DNA from: G965230615 sp965230615
GTDB taxonomy: Bacteria > Pseudomonadota > Gammaproteobacteria > HTCC5015
Assembly: GCA_965230615.1 (NCBI GenBank)
Contig: OZ246012.1
Location: 4,340,001-4,404,000 of the forward strand
Length of the DNA stretch: 64,000 nucleotides
Direction of reading: 5' to 3'
In this document: positions 8,333 to 16,539 of the stretch, in pieces
Position numbering within the stretch: position 1 is the first letter of the stretch
Layout of the letters: the number at the start of each line of letters is the position of its first letter
Program-made: the position numbers and the translations under genes
The notes under the pieces: model-generated
Databases searched by the model: none
The model's input: the letters and a program-made list of their open reading frames with translations, nothing else
Told to the model about the DNA's origin: nothing

Positions 8333-10114
8333 ATGCGTTCACATTATTGTGGCTCGGTAACCGAAGCCTTGATTGACCAAACGATCGACCTTTGTGGTTG
8401 GGTGCATCGTCGCCGTGACCACGGTGGTGTTATTTTTGTAGATTTACGTGATCATACGGGGTTAGTCCAGGTGGTATTCGACCCTGACCGGGCTGAGATT
8501 TTTGCCCAAGCTGAGCGTATCCGTAATGAATATGTATTAAAGATCAAAGGTCGGGTTCGGCAACGTCCCGAGGGTACTATCAATCCTGATATGGCCACAG
8601 GTCAGATTGAAGTATTGGCGTTGGAACTGGATGTGTTGAATGCAGCAGAAACGCCACCATTTCAGCTAGATGATGAAGATGTGAATGAGGATATTCGCCT
8701 CAAGTATCGCTATGTTGACTTGCGTCGTCCACAGATGCAGGACAAGCTGCGCTTACGCGCTGAGGTGAGCCGCATTTTACGTCGCTTCCTCGATGAACAG
8801 GGTTTTGTTGATATTGAAACACCCATGCTCACCAAAGCAACACCGGAAGGCGCGCGGGATTATGTGGTGCCAAGCCGTGTGCACCCTGGGGAATTTTTTG
8901 CACTGCCGCAATCGCCCCAGTTATTTAAGCAGTTATTAATGATGGCCGGCATGGATCGCTACTACCAAATCGTAAAATGTTTTCGTGATGAAGACCTGCG
9001 TGCAGATCGCCAGCCAGAGTTTACCCAGTTAGATATTGAAACCGCTTTTATGGATCAAGACGCTATCATGGGCGTGATGGAAGACATGATTGCAGCTGTC
9101 TTTAAAGCCGTAAAAGAGGTCGACTTACCAAAACCTTTTCAACGCATGCCTTATGCAGAAGCGATAGAACGCTTTGGTTCCGACAAGCCTGACCTGCGTA
9201 TTCCATTAGAGCTGGTCACACTGACCGATATTATGCAGCAGGTAGAATTTAAGGTATTTGCGGGCCCTGCCAAAGATCCTAAGGGTAGAATTGCTGCGCT
9301 ACGCTTGCCAAAAGGTGCTGAGCTGAGCCGTAAAGAGATTGATGATTACACCAAGTATGTCAGCCGTTACGGTGCGAAAGGGTTAGCGTATATTAAGTGT
9401 AATGATATTGCTGCAGGCCGGGATGGCTTACAGTCACCTATTCTGAAGTTTTTGCCGGACGATGTGATCACCGCTATCCTTGAGCGTACTGCTGCTGAAA
9501 ACGGTGACCTGGTTTTCTTTGGGGCCGATAAAGCCTCTATTGTTAATGACTCACTCGGCGCACTGCGCGTTAAACTGGGGCATGATTGTGGCCTGGTCGA
9601 GTCTGGCTGGTCATTTTTATGGGTGGTTGACTTCCCAATGTTTGAATGGGATGACAAGTCCAATCGCTGGCAAGCCTTGCATCACCCATTCACGGCGCCA
9701 AGTACCGACTCAGCCGATGCGCTGTTGGCGGCACCTGGGGAGGCTTTATCAAAAGCCTACGACATGGTGCTAAATGGCACTGAGCTGGGTGGCGGTTCAG
9801 TGCGTATTCATCAGAATGCTGTGCAGCAAGCCGTCTTTAGTATCTTGGGTATTGAAGCAGAAGAAGCCGAAGAGAAGTTTGGCTTCTTGTTAGATGCCTT
9901 GAAATATGGCGCACCACCGCATGGCGGGATTGCTTTTGGTTTGGATCGCTTGATCATGTTGCTTTCAGGGGCGCAATCGATTCGTGATGTGATGGCCTTT
10001 CCGAAAACGCAGTCTGCGAGCTGCCTAATGACCGAAGCCCCGGCCGCGATTAGTGATGCACAACTCAAAGAATTAGCGATTCGTATTCGCAAGCCAGCGG
10101 CAGAGCAAGGTTAA
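8333..10114 (+). CDS. aspS: Aspartyl-tRNA synthetase
   Basis: Charges tRNA-Asp with aspartate in the cytoplasm. The 593-residue bacterial-type class II synthetase has an N-terminal OB-fold anticodon-binding domain (RDHGGVIFVDLRD, about 30-42), the class II core with motif 2 (FRDEDLRADRQPEFTQLD, about 217-234), a bacterial GAD insertion domain (about 290-420) and motif 3 (GIAFGLDRL, about 528-536). Length and domain order match E. coli AspS (590 residues). Whether it is strictly discriminating or also charges tRNA-Asn cannot be read from the sequence alone. It is upstream of nudB, as in many gammaproteobacteria. Confidence 0.98.
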   Translation: MRSHYCGSVTEALIDQTIDLCGWVHRRRDHGGVIFVDLRDHTGLVQVVFDPDRAEIFAQAERIRNEYVLKIKGRVRQRPEGTINPDMATGQIEVLALELDVLNAAETPPFQLDDEDVNEDIRLKYRYVDLRRPQMQDKLRLRAEVSRILRRFLDEQGFVDIETPMLTKATPEGARDYVVPSRVHPGEFFALPQSPQLFKQLLMMAGMDRYYQIVKCFRDEDLRADRQPEFTQLDIETAFMDQDAIMGVMEDMIAAVFKAVKEVDLPKPFQRMPYAEAIERFGSDKPDLRIPLELVTLTDIMQQVEFKVFAGPAKDPKGRIAALRLPKGAELSRKEIDDYTKYVSRYGAKGLAYIKCNDIAAGRDGLQSPILKFLPDDVITAILERTAAENGDLVFFGADKASIVNDSLGALRVKLGHDCGLVESGWSFLWVVDFPMFEWDDKSNRWQALHHPFTAPSTDSADALLAAPGEALSKAYDMVLNGTELGGGSVRIHQNAVQQAVFSILGIEAEEAEEKFGFLLDALKYGAPPHGGIAFGLDRLIMLLSGAQSIRDVMAFPKTQSASCLMTEAPAAISDAQLKELAIRIRKPAAEQG

Positions 10115-10135
10115 TAGCTGCAGCATTAACCTTGC
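10105..10135 (+). repeat. Perfect inverted repeat spanning the aspS stop codon
   Basis: GCAAGGTTAA (10105-10114) is repeated in inverted form as TTAACCTTGC (10126-10135), with a loop that itself contains the palindrome GCTGCAGC. The aspS TAA lies inside the 5' arm. No T run follows, so this is not a classical terminator; it may fold in the mRNA between aspS and nudB. Confidence 0.5.
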
Positions 10136-10186
10136 CATATTCGAGCATATCGCGGGCCAGTATCGTTAGGCAGGGAGGCAATGCTT

Positions 10187-10645
10187 ATGGACAAACAGTA
10201 CACATGCTACAAGCGCCCCGAATCCGCCTTGGTGCTGGTTTATACTGCCGATCTACAGGTTCTTTTGCTTAAGCGGGTAACGCCACCCTGTGGCATCTGG
10301 CAATCGGTCACTGGCAGTCTGGCATGGGATGAGCAGCCACCGGCTGCCGCACAGCGCGAGTTGCAAGAAGAGACAGGCTTACACTTTGCCAGGGATGCTT
10401 TACAGGCAACCGGTGTTATCAATCGCTTTGAGATTGTGCCGGAATCACGCGGTTTTTATGCACCTGGCACCACAGAAAATACCGAGCATGTTTTCAGGCT
10501 TTGTTTACCCGCAAGCTGCCCGGTGCAACTCAATCCGGCCGAGCACAGTGAGTCTTGTTGGTTGCCAGCCCAGCAGGCGCTTGAAAAAACCTGGTCCTGG
10601 TCCAATAAAGCCGCTATTGAAGCCTTAATTACGCTAAATGCATAG
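10187..10645 (+). CDS. nudB: Dihydroneopterin triphosphate diphosphatase (Nudix)
   Basis: NudB removes pyrophosphate from 7,8-dihydroneopterin triphosphate, an early step of folate synthesis. The 152-residue product contains a complete Nudix box (G-S-L-A-W-D-E, then seven residues, then REL-EETG-L, about 44-66), which provides the Mg-binding glutamates. The NudB identity rests on this motif, the KRP/PESALVLVY start and the position between aspS and the yebC-ruv region, which matches E. coli gene order. ATG 10187 is preferred over 10181 because GGGAGG lies 8 nt before it and only 2 nt before the other. About 70 nt separate it from aspS. Confidence 0.88.
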   Translation: MDKQYTCYKRPESALVLVYTADLQVLLLKRVTPPCGIWQSVTGSLAWDEQPPAAAQRELQEETGLHFARDALQATGVINRFEIVPESRGFYAPGTTENTEHVFRLCLPASCPVQLNPAEHSESCWLPAQQALEKTWSWSNKAAIEALITLNA

Positions 10646-10733
10646 AACAGGCTTGTAAAATACGCTAACAGCCCCATACTAGAAAAACCAGCCTTTTGCA
10701 CCACATGATTAGTCCTGGCATGCTGATTGCGTG

Positions 10734-10739
10734 TATAAT
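10734..10739 (+). promoter_or_regulatory. Consensus -10 element upstream of nadA
   Basis: TATAAT at 10734-10739 lies 88 nt before the nadA ATG, between nudB and nadA. No good -35 hexamer is seen at 16-18 nt upstream, so promoter strength is uncertain. Confidence 0.35.
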
Positions 10740-10826
10740 CGCTGCCTATTTATTAATAGCCAGCTTATAATTCCCTTTTATTTATAAGGAAATACAATAA
10801 GTTAGCTGAGTAAGGAGTAGGAATCT

Positions 10827-11930
10827 ATGTCTGCAGTTGCTGTTGAAATTAATCGTTACGCACTCTTGGATGATGCTGAGTGCGAGCGACGGATTATCGC
10901 CGCAAAGCAAAAGCTGGGTGAGCGGGTGGTTATTCTTGGCCACCACTATCAGCGAGATGAGGTTTATCAACATGCAGACTATACGGGTGACTCATTAAAG
11001 CTGTCGCGGCATGCCGCTGACTCTAAGGCAGATTACATCGTTTTTTGTGGTGTGCACTTTATGGCGGAGGTGGCCGATATTTTATCGCGCCCGGAGCAGG
11101 TCAGCATATTACCGGATATGGCTGCTGGCTGTTCTATGGCGGATATGGCCAATCTGGTCAACGTTGAACGTGCCTGGCAGGAAATGGCCGAGGTGTTCGG
11201 CGCTGAAGAAATAGAAGCGATGATAACGCCGATGACCTATATCAACTCAGCGGCTGATTTAAAGGCCTTTTGTGGTCGCCATGGTGGTATTGTTTGCACT
11301 TCAACCAATGCCCGGCATGCTATCGAGTGGGGCTTTGAGCATGGTGAGAAAATTTTATTTTTCCCTGATCAGCATTTAGGCCGCAATACCGCTTATAACA
11401 TGGGGATTCCGCTGGAAGAAATGGTGGTTTGGGATTTTGATAAGCCTCTCGGCGGGCTCACCCCTGAGGCATTGCGCAAGGCCAAAATGATTCTCTGGAA
11501 GGGCTATTGTTCAGTGCATCAGATGTTCAAGCCGGAGCAGATCGATCAATTCAAAGCCAAATACCCAGAAACACAGATTATTGCGCATCCAGAGTCCAGC
11601 TTTGAGGTTTGCCAAAAGGCAGATTATGTCGGCTCGACTGAATATATTGTCAAAACCATTGCCGATGCTGAGCCAGGTAGTCGCTGGCTGGTTGCCACGG
11701 AGTTAAATTTAGTGAATCGACTCAATGAGCAATTCCCTGATAAGCATGTGCACTTTATGTCACCCACAGTTTGTATGTGTTCAACCATGTTTCGTACCGA
11801 CCCTCAGCACCTGGCCTGGGTGTTGGAAAGCCTGGTTGAAGGCAAGGTGGTCAACCAAGTTAAAGTCGCCCCTGCTGAAGCCGCGTCAGCCTTATTAGCA
11901 CTCAATCGCATGTTGTCATTAGCGATCTAA
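10827..11930 (+). CDS. nadA: Quinolinate synthase NadA
   Basis: NadA condenses iminoaspartate with dihydroxyacetone phosphate to quinolinate, a step in de novo NAD synthesis, using a [4Fe-4S] cluster. The 367-residue product shows the typical GHHYQRDE (about 38-45), ADYTGDSL, CGVHFMAE and the three cluster cysteines of the family in AAGCSMAD, IVCTSTNA and PTVCMCSTM. ATG 10827 is preceded by AAGGAG. The usual partner nadB is not in the window. Transcription is likely from its own promoter in the 181-nt gap after nudB. Confidence 0.97.
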   Translation: MSAVAVEINRYALLDDAECERRIIAAKQKLGERVVILGHHYQRDEVYQHADYTGDSLKLSRHAADSKADYIVFCGVHFMAEVADILSRPEQVSILPDMAAGCSMADMANLVNVERAWQEMAEVFGAEEIEAMITPMTYINSAADLKAFCGRHGGIVCTSTNARHAIEWGFEHGEKILFFPDQHLGRNTAYNMGIPLEEMVVWDFDKPLGGLTPEALRKAKMILWKGYCSVHQMFKPEQIDQFKAKYPETQIIAHPESSFEVCQKADYVGSTEYIVKTIADAEPGSRWLVATELNLVNRLNEQFPDKHVHFMSPTVCMCSTMFRTDPQHLAWVLESLVEGKVVNQVKVAPAEAASALLALNRMLSLAI

Positions 11931-12173
11931 ATAGATCAGCAGTTGCCTTAGGCAGATATGCCGCAAATAGGGGCATGGCAATTGTAAGCGATACATACAC
12001 TCGTATGTTTACATAGCGTTTTATAGTAAGCCCTTGATTAGTAAAGGCTTCGTGAAAACAGCCTGTTTGCACTGTGCCTGATGTGCTATTTATCCTGTAG
12101 GCCTGCTTTACACTTTTCCTGTTGCTGTTGGCTTAGCTCTTCTAACTATTTGTTTTTCCTATGAAAAAAAGAC
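11931..12173 (+). other. Intergenic region upstream of the PEP-CTERM gene
   Basis: There is no gene here. It holds two short inverted repeats, ACATAC/GTATGT at about 12000 (around 11992-12007) and AAACAG-C-CTGTTT at 12056-12068. These are possible activator-binding sites for the sigma-54-type promoter that follows. No terminator for nadA is visible. Confidence 0.35.
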
Positions 12174-12189
12174 TGGTATAGGCTTTGCA
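12174..12189 (+). promoter_or_regulatory. Sigma-54 (RpoN) promoter of the first PEP-CTERM gene
   Basis: TGGTATAGGCTTTGCA (12174-12189) fits the sigma-54 consensus TGGCACG-N4-TTGCW. The invariant GG (12175-12176) and GC (12187-12188) are exactly 10 nt apart, and the full TTGCA is present. The expected start point is near 12200, about 60 nt before the ATG at 12262. The second PEP-CTERM gene has an equivalent site. Confidence 0.7.
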
Positions 12190-12261
12190 TATAGTAGAGT
12201 AGAACGGTAACAAAGTTTCTACTCGATAACTCAACTTTTAAAGTATGGATGGAGATAACAG

Positions 12262-12912
12262 ATGAGAAAGTTAGCACTTCTAGCAATTTTGGGCGCAATG
12301 GCGATGCCTGCACAGGCGATCATATTAGACGTTGCTGGCCCTGCTAGTAATGTAGGTGGTTTAGCAAATATCATCGCAGCGCCAAGCGATGTGACTGATG
12401 ATGCGGCAACAAATATTGCACAACAAGGCTTTAATGAGCAGCAAGGTGTCACCCTAACAGAAGCTTTAGGGGTTGATGGTGGCAGCATTCCTGCAGGTGT
12501 TGTGGTTGATAGCCATATGATTTTCTTAAATTCAGCGGGCAGAGCAAATGTTTCACACTTCGGTGTGGAATGGTTGTTTGACGGTGAGATTCTAGGTGTT
12601 ATGTCTAACGGTAGCGGTAGCTTAGAAGTGGCTTCAAGCGAGTTGCTTGGTGCTGATGGGACAATTTACCCAGATGCGCCTTTTGGTGCGCGTGGTTTGG
12701 AAGCAGGTCGTAATGCTGTTTCATGTGATGGCGCGACCAATGACTGCTACAGTGTAAGTGGTAACATCTTAACACTTTACATGAACGTGACTGAGCCAGG
12801 TGACTGGATCCGTGTTATCACCGCTTCGGCTGCTGTGCCTGAGCCAGCGGCGGTATTGTTGATGTCACTGGGTCTATTCGGCCTGGTTGCTGCCCGTAAG
12901 CGTCGCAAGTAA
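12262..12912 (+). CDS. PEP-CTERM sorting-domain exported protein
   Basis: A 216-residue exported protein with a signal peptide (RKLALLAILGAMAM, cleavage near AQA) and a textbook C-terminal PEP-CTERM signal: VPEP, a hydrophobic helix of about 16 residues, then AARKRRK. PEP-CTERM tails are removed by exosortase at the inner membrane, usually in bacteria that make an associated exopolysaccharide. The central part is low in Cys (one CDGATNDC pair, possibly a disulfide) and has no recognised domain. It stands alone behind a sigma-54-type promoter and before a strong terminator. No exosortase gene is in the window. The binding or structural role is unknown. Confidence 0.88.
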   Translation: MRKLALLAILGAMAMPAQAIILDVAGPASNVGGLANIIAAPSDVTDDAATNIAQQGFNEQQGVTLTEALGVDGGSIPAGVVVDSHMIFLNSAGRANVSHFGVEWLFDGEILGVMSNGSGSLEVASSELLGADGTIYPDAPFGARGLEAGRNAVSCDGATNDCYSVSGNILTLYMNVTEPGDWIRVITASAAVPEPAAVLLMSLGLFGLVAARKRRK

Positions 12913-12948
12913 CGCTTTTGCATTTGCCAATACTGGCAAAAATGCCAC

Positions 12949-12977
12949 AAAAACCCCGCTTTGGCGGGGTTTTTTTG
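12949..12977 (+). terminator. Rho-independent terminator after the PEP-CTERM gene
   Basis: ACCCCGC-tt-GGCGGGGT-type hairpin (AAAAACCCCGC pairing with GGCGGGGTTTTT) followed by seven T residues, 37 nt after the stop codon. Confidence 0.9.
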
Positions 12978-13072
12978 TGCCTGTTAGCGAATGGCGGCGC
13001 AAGTCGCTTAATTTGCGGCCATACGAGTGGTAAACTTGGCACGAAATTAAAAACAGCTAATAGAGGTTAGAG

Positions 13073-13819
13073 ATGGCAGGTCATAGTAAATGGGCGAATA
13101 TTCAGCACCGTAAAAAAGCCCAAGACGCTAAACGCGGGAAGTTATTTACCCGCTTAATTCGTGAAATTACCGTGGCAGCTCGTATGGGGGGCTCAGATCT
13201 AAGTTCAAATCCACGTTTGCGACTGGTCGTTGATAAGGCACTGGTGGCAAATGTACCCAAAGATACCATCGAGCGGGCCACCAAGCGTGGTGCAGGTGAG
13301 CTCGATGATGTGAACTATGAAGAAGCACGCTATGAGGGCTATGGTCCGGGTGGTATTGCAATTATGGTTGATTGTTTGACGGATAACCGCAATCGCACCG
13401 TGGCGGATGTTCGACATGCTTTCAATAAGTATGGCGGCAATTTGGGCACAGATGGTTCTGTGGCCTATATGTTCAGCAAGATTGGGATCTTAAGTTACCC
13501 CAGCGGCACCGATGAAGATAAAGTCATGGAGATTGCTTTGGAAGCGGGTGCTGATGATGTGGTCAGCAATGATGATGGCAGTATCGATGTCACCACGACT
13601 GAAGAAACGTTTATGGATGTGAAAGATGCTATGGTGGCAGCGGGTCTGGAGACTGAGATTGCTGAGGTCACGATGAAAGCATCGCCTGAGACAGAGATTG
13701 ATCAGGACATAGCAGAGAAGCTTTTCAAGCTGACCGATAAGCTTGAAGAGCTCGATGATGTGCAGGATGTTTATACTAATGCAGATATTCCTGCCGCTGT
13801 GCTAGAAGCCTTAGGTTAG
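13073..13819 (+). CDS. yebC: YebC/PmpR family transcriptional or translational regulator
   Basis: A 248-residue protein beginning MAGHSKWANIQHRK, the invariant YebC start, with the family segments NVPKDTIERA (about 61-70), YEGYGPGGIA (about 91-100) and an acidic second half. YebC-type proteins bind DNA in some species. Related bacterial proteins have recently been linked to relief of ribosome stalling at proline stretches, so the molecular role should be left open. AGAGGTTAGAG stands just before the ATG. It starts a long same-strand cluster that continues with ruvC 20 nt downstream, as in E. coli. Confidence 0.96.
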   Translation: MAGHSKWANIQHRKKAQDAKRGKLFTRLIREITVAARMGGSDLSSNPRLRLVVDKALVANVPKDTIERATKRGAGELDDVNYEEARYEGYGPGGIAIMVDCLTDNRNRTVADVRHAFNKYGGNLGTDGSVAYMFSKIGILSYPSGTDEDKVMEIALEAGADDVVSNDDGSIDVTTTEETFMDVKDAMVAAGLETEIAEVTMKASPETEIDQDIAEKLFKLTDKLEELDDVQDVYTNADIPAAVLEALG

Positions 13820-13839
13820 AGGGCAGCGCTGTTTCGACG

Positions 13840-14376
13840 CTGATCAGAATCCTTGGCATAGACCCCGGCTCGGTGGTGACCGGTTACGGGGTCATTGAGA
13901 GTGATGGTAAAAGTAGTCACTATATTGCCCACGGTTGTATCCGCGTTGGTGAGCATAAGCAGCCAGAGCGTTTAGCCTTAATTCATACTCAGTTGACCGA
14001 GGTTATTCAGCAATGGTCGCCGCAAGAAGCGGCCATTGAAGAAGTTTTTGTCAGTCGTAATGCCAGCTCTGCTTTAAAATTGGGGCAGGCCAGAGGCGTT
14101 GCGCTTGCCGCTTGTGTATTGAGCCGTTTAACGGTCAGTGAATACGCCGCACGCCTGATTAAACAGTCAGTGGTGGGTACAGGGGCTGCCAGTAAAACGC
14201 AGGTACAGCATATGGCAAAAGCCTTGCTAAATATCCGTGGCGAGTTGCCTGCTGATGCAGCCGATGCCTTGGCGGTAGCCTTATGTCATGCGCATAGCCG
14301 TTTAAGCCGCTTCAAAGTTTCCAGTTTGGCTGGGCGTGGCCGTAGCCGTCGCAAAAATCTGCGTTCGCTAGGTTGA
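13840..14376 (+). CDS. ruvC: Holliday-junction resolvase RuvC (non-standard start codon)
   Basis: RuvC cuts Holliday junctions as a dimer together with RuvAB. The protein is clearly present: RILGIDPGS carries the first catalytic Asp, EEVFVSRN-SA the catalytic Glu, and ADAADALAVALCHA the two last catalytic Asp residues. The only ATG/GTG starts in this frame (GTG 13873 and later) would lose the IDPGS Asp. Translation must begin upstream, where the only candidates after the yebC stop are CTG 13840 (giving M-IRILGIDPGS, 178 residues, close to the usual 173) or an ATC/ATT codon. No ribosome-binding site is close; GAGGG at 13819-13823 is 16 nt away. Start at 13840 is inferred; coupling to yebC is likely. 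Confidence 0.88.
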   Translation: MIRILGIDPGSVVTGYGVIESDGKSSHYIAHGCIRVGEHKQPERLALIHTQLTEVIQQWSPQEAAIEEVFVSRNASSALKLGQARGVALAACVLSRLTVSEYAARLIKQSVVGTGAASKTQVQHMAKALLNIRGELPADAADALAVALCHAHSRLSRFKVSSLAGRGRSRRKNLRSLG

Positions 14377-14430
14377 TAGCTTAGTCTATCGGCTGAGTAT
14401 CTTCATCGAACAGTAAAGAAGGTTAATCTT

Positions 14431-15045
14431 ATGATTGGTCGTTTAGTGGGAACTGTAATTGCCAAACAACCGCCAGCTTTAGTGGTTGATGTAAACGGGG
14501 TTGGCTACGATGTCGATGCACCCATGTCGACATTTTATGTGCTGCCAGAATTAGGCAGTAAAGTCACATTGCTGATTCATACCCATGTGCGGGAAGATGC
14601 CCTGCAGCTCTATGGCTTTGCCAGTGAGGCTGAGCGTAAGCTGTTTCGGTCTTTGATACGTGTCAGCGGGATTGGTGCGAAGTTAGCGCTGACCATTTTA
14701 TCCGGTATTGAGGTTGATACCTTTGCGCGTTGTGTTAAAGCTGAAGATAGTACAGCATTAACACGGTTGCCTGGCGTGGGTAAAAAAACAGCTGAGCGGT
14801 TAGTAGTGGAAATGAAAGACAAGCTTGAAGTAGAGGCCAATGCAGCGATAGGCACTGGTGATACTGCTGCTGTCGTCACTGCCGACCGAGTCGCTAACCC
14901 GATCGAAGATGCGGTGACTGCCTTGATTGCGCTGGGTTATAAACCGCCTGAGGCCAGTCGTATGGTAAGAGCGGTAGAAGGTGCAGATAGCTTGAGTAAT
15001 ACTGAAGAGCTGATTCGTTTAGCGCTCAAAGCGACTATAAGGTAA
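14431..15045 (+). CDS. ruvA: Holliday-junction branch-migration protein RuvA
   Basis: RuvA is the junction-binding tetramer that loads the RuvB motor. The 204-residue product has an N-terminal OB-fold (MIGRLVGTV to about 65), tandem helix-hairpin-helix motifs for DNA backbone contact (RVSGIGAKLAL, about 73-83, and RLPGVGKKTAERL, about 108-120) and a C-terminal RuvB-binding domain (about 150-204) after a flexible linker. GAAGG lies about 7 nt before the ATG. It lies 54 nt after ruvC and 3 nt before ruvB. Confidence 0.97.
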   Translation: MIGRLVGTVIAKQPPALVVDVNGVGYDVDAPMSTFYVLPELGSKVTLLIHTHVREDALQLYGFASEAERKLFRSLIRVSGIGAKLALTILSGIEVDTFARCVKAEDSTALTRLPGVGKKTAERLVVEMKDKLEVEANAAIGTGDTAAVVTADRVANPIEDAVTALIALGYKPPEASRMVRAVEGADSLSNTEELIRLALKATIR

Positions 15046-15048
15046 GCC

Positions 15049-16086
15049 ATGATAGACAATGAACGTATCATATCGCCAGTTGCAGTACATGAAGAAGATG
15101 CGCATGATCGAGCAATCCGGCCTAAGAAGTTGGCAGATTATATTGGGCAGCCTACTGTGCATGAACAAATGGAGATTTTTATCTCAGCAGCGCGCAGTCG
15201 TGCAGAGGCCTTGGATCATGTACTGATATTCGGCCCACCTGGCTTAGGTAAAACAACGTTAGCCAATATTGTCGCCAATGAGATGGCGGTCAATATTCGG
15301 CATACCTCAGGTCCGGTGCTAGAGCGGCCAGGTGACTTGGCCGCTTTGTTGACCAATTTAGAAGAAAACGATGTGTTGTTTATCGATGAGATACATCGTT
15401 TAAGTCCGGTTGTGGAAGAAGTGCTCTATCCGGCGATGGAAGACTACCAATTGGATATTATGATTGGTGAAGGGCCTGCAGCACGTTCCATTAAGCTGGA
15501 TTTACCACCGTTCACCTTAGTCGGGGCCACAACCCGTGCAGGCTTATTAACATCACCATTACGTGACCGGTTCGGTATTGTTCAGCGCTTAGAGTTTTAT
15601 AATGTCGCCGACCTTAGTCATATCGTGACCCGTTCCGCTAATATTTTAGGCTTGGCAATTGCCGATGAGGGGGCTGCTGAAATTGCGCGGCGTTCGCGTG
15701 GCACGCCACGTATTGCCAATCGCTTACTCCGGAGAGTACGTGATTATGCGGAGGTTAAAAGTGATGGTGTGATCAATGGTGCAACGGCGGCCAGTGCTTT
15801 GGATATGCTGGCGGTTGATACGGTCGGTTTGGATAATATGGATCGACGCTTGCTCAGTACCATTATTGAAAAATTTTCAGGAGGGCCAGTAGGGCTGGAT
15901 AATCTGGCGGCGGCCATTGGCGAAGAACGAGGCACGCTTGAAGATGTTGTTGAACCATACTTAATTCAACAAGGGTTTATTATGCGAACGCCAAGAGGGC
16001 GTTTAGCAACGCAGCATGCTTATCAACATTTTGGCCTGACAGCACCGCAGCGAGATGAAGACCCTTTGCAAAATCAACTTATATAA
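15049..16086 (+). CDS. ruvB: Holliday-junction branch-migration helicase RuvB
   Basis: RuvB is the hexameric AAA+ motor that drives branch migration. The 345-residue product has Walker A GPPGLGKTT (about 62-70), Walker B VLFIDEIHRL (about 108-117), sensor GATTRAG and the Arg-finger region in SPLRDRFG (about 168-175). A winged-helix domain at the C-terminus (about 260-345) binds DNA. The ruvC-ruvA-ruvB order on one strand, with gaps of 54 and 3 nt, supports a single operon acting in recombinational repair. Confidence 0.98.
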   Translation: MIDNERIISPVAVHEEDAHDRAIRPKKLADYIGQPTVHEQMEIFISAARSRAEALDHVLIFGPPGLGKTTLANIVANEMAVNIRHTSGPVLERPGDLAALLTNLEENDVLFIDEIHRLSPVVEEVLYPAMEDYQLDIMIGEGPAARSIKLDLPPFTLVGATTRAGLLTSPLRDRFGIVQRLEFYNVADLSHIVTRSANILGLAIADEGAAEIARRSRGTPRIANRLLRRVRDYAEVKSDGVINGATAASALDMLAVDTVGLDNMDRRLLSTIIEKFSGGPVGLDNLAAAIGEERGTLEDVVEPYLIQQGFIMRTPRGRLATQHAYQHFGLTAPQRDEDPLQNQLI

Positions 16087-16116
16087 AGCTACATAAAAAT
16101 CAGCTAAAAATCAGCC

Positions 16117-16539
16117 ATGCAAACAAACAGTGTATTTAAGCGCATCTACTATGATGATACAGATGCTGGTGGGGTTGTTTATCATGCAAACTACTTACGT
16201 TATCTCGATCATGCGCGTAGCGACTTTCTGCGTCAACTTGATTATCCATTGGATAAAATATTAGCTGAACATAATGTAGTCTTTGCGGTCACAGGTTTAA
16301 CGATAAACTATAAACAGCCGGCTAAATTATGTGATGAGTTGGAAATAACCGCGTCAATCAAGCTGTGTCGCAAGATTCAGCTTGTGTTTGAACAAGAGGT
16401 ATGGCGTTTAGATGAGAAAAAGGTTCGGCAGGTATTGCTAAGCGATGCAGTCGTCAACCTTGCTTGTTTGCAGGCCGACTCATTCAAACCAACCAGAATT
16501 CCCAATGCATTAGAGGAGCAACTAAACAGTGTCAACTGA
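16117..16539 (+). CDS. ybgC: Acyl-CoA thioesterase YbgC (tol-pal associated)
   Basis: A hot-dog-fold thioesterase of 140 residues. The motif YYDDTDAGGVVYHANYLRY (about 11-29) contains the catalytic Asp16 of the 4HBT/YbgC family. YbgC acts on short-chain or phospholipid-linked acyl thioesters in the cytoplasm and is the standard first gene of tol-pal clusters. Its end overlaps the start of tolQ by 11 nt, so the two are translationally linked. Confidence 0.95.
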   Translation: MQTNSVFKRIYYDDTDAGGVVYHANYLRYLDHARSDFLRQLDYPLDKILAEHNVVFAVTGLTINYKQPAKLCDELEITASIKLCRKIQLVFEQEVWRLDEKKVRQVLLSDAVVNLACLQADSFKPTRIPNALEEQLNSVN

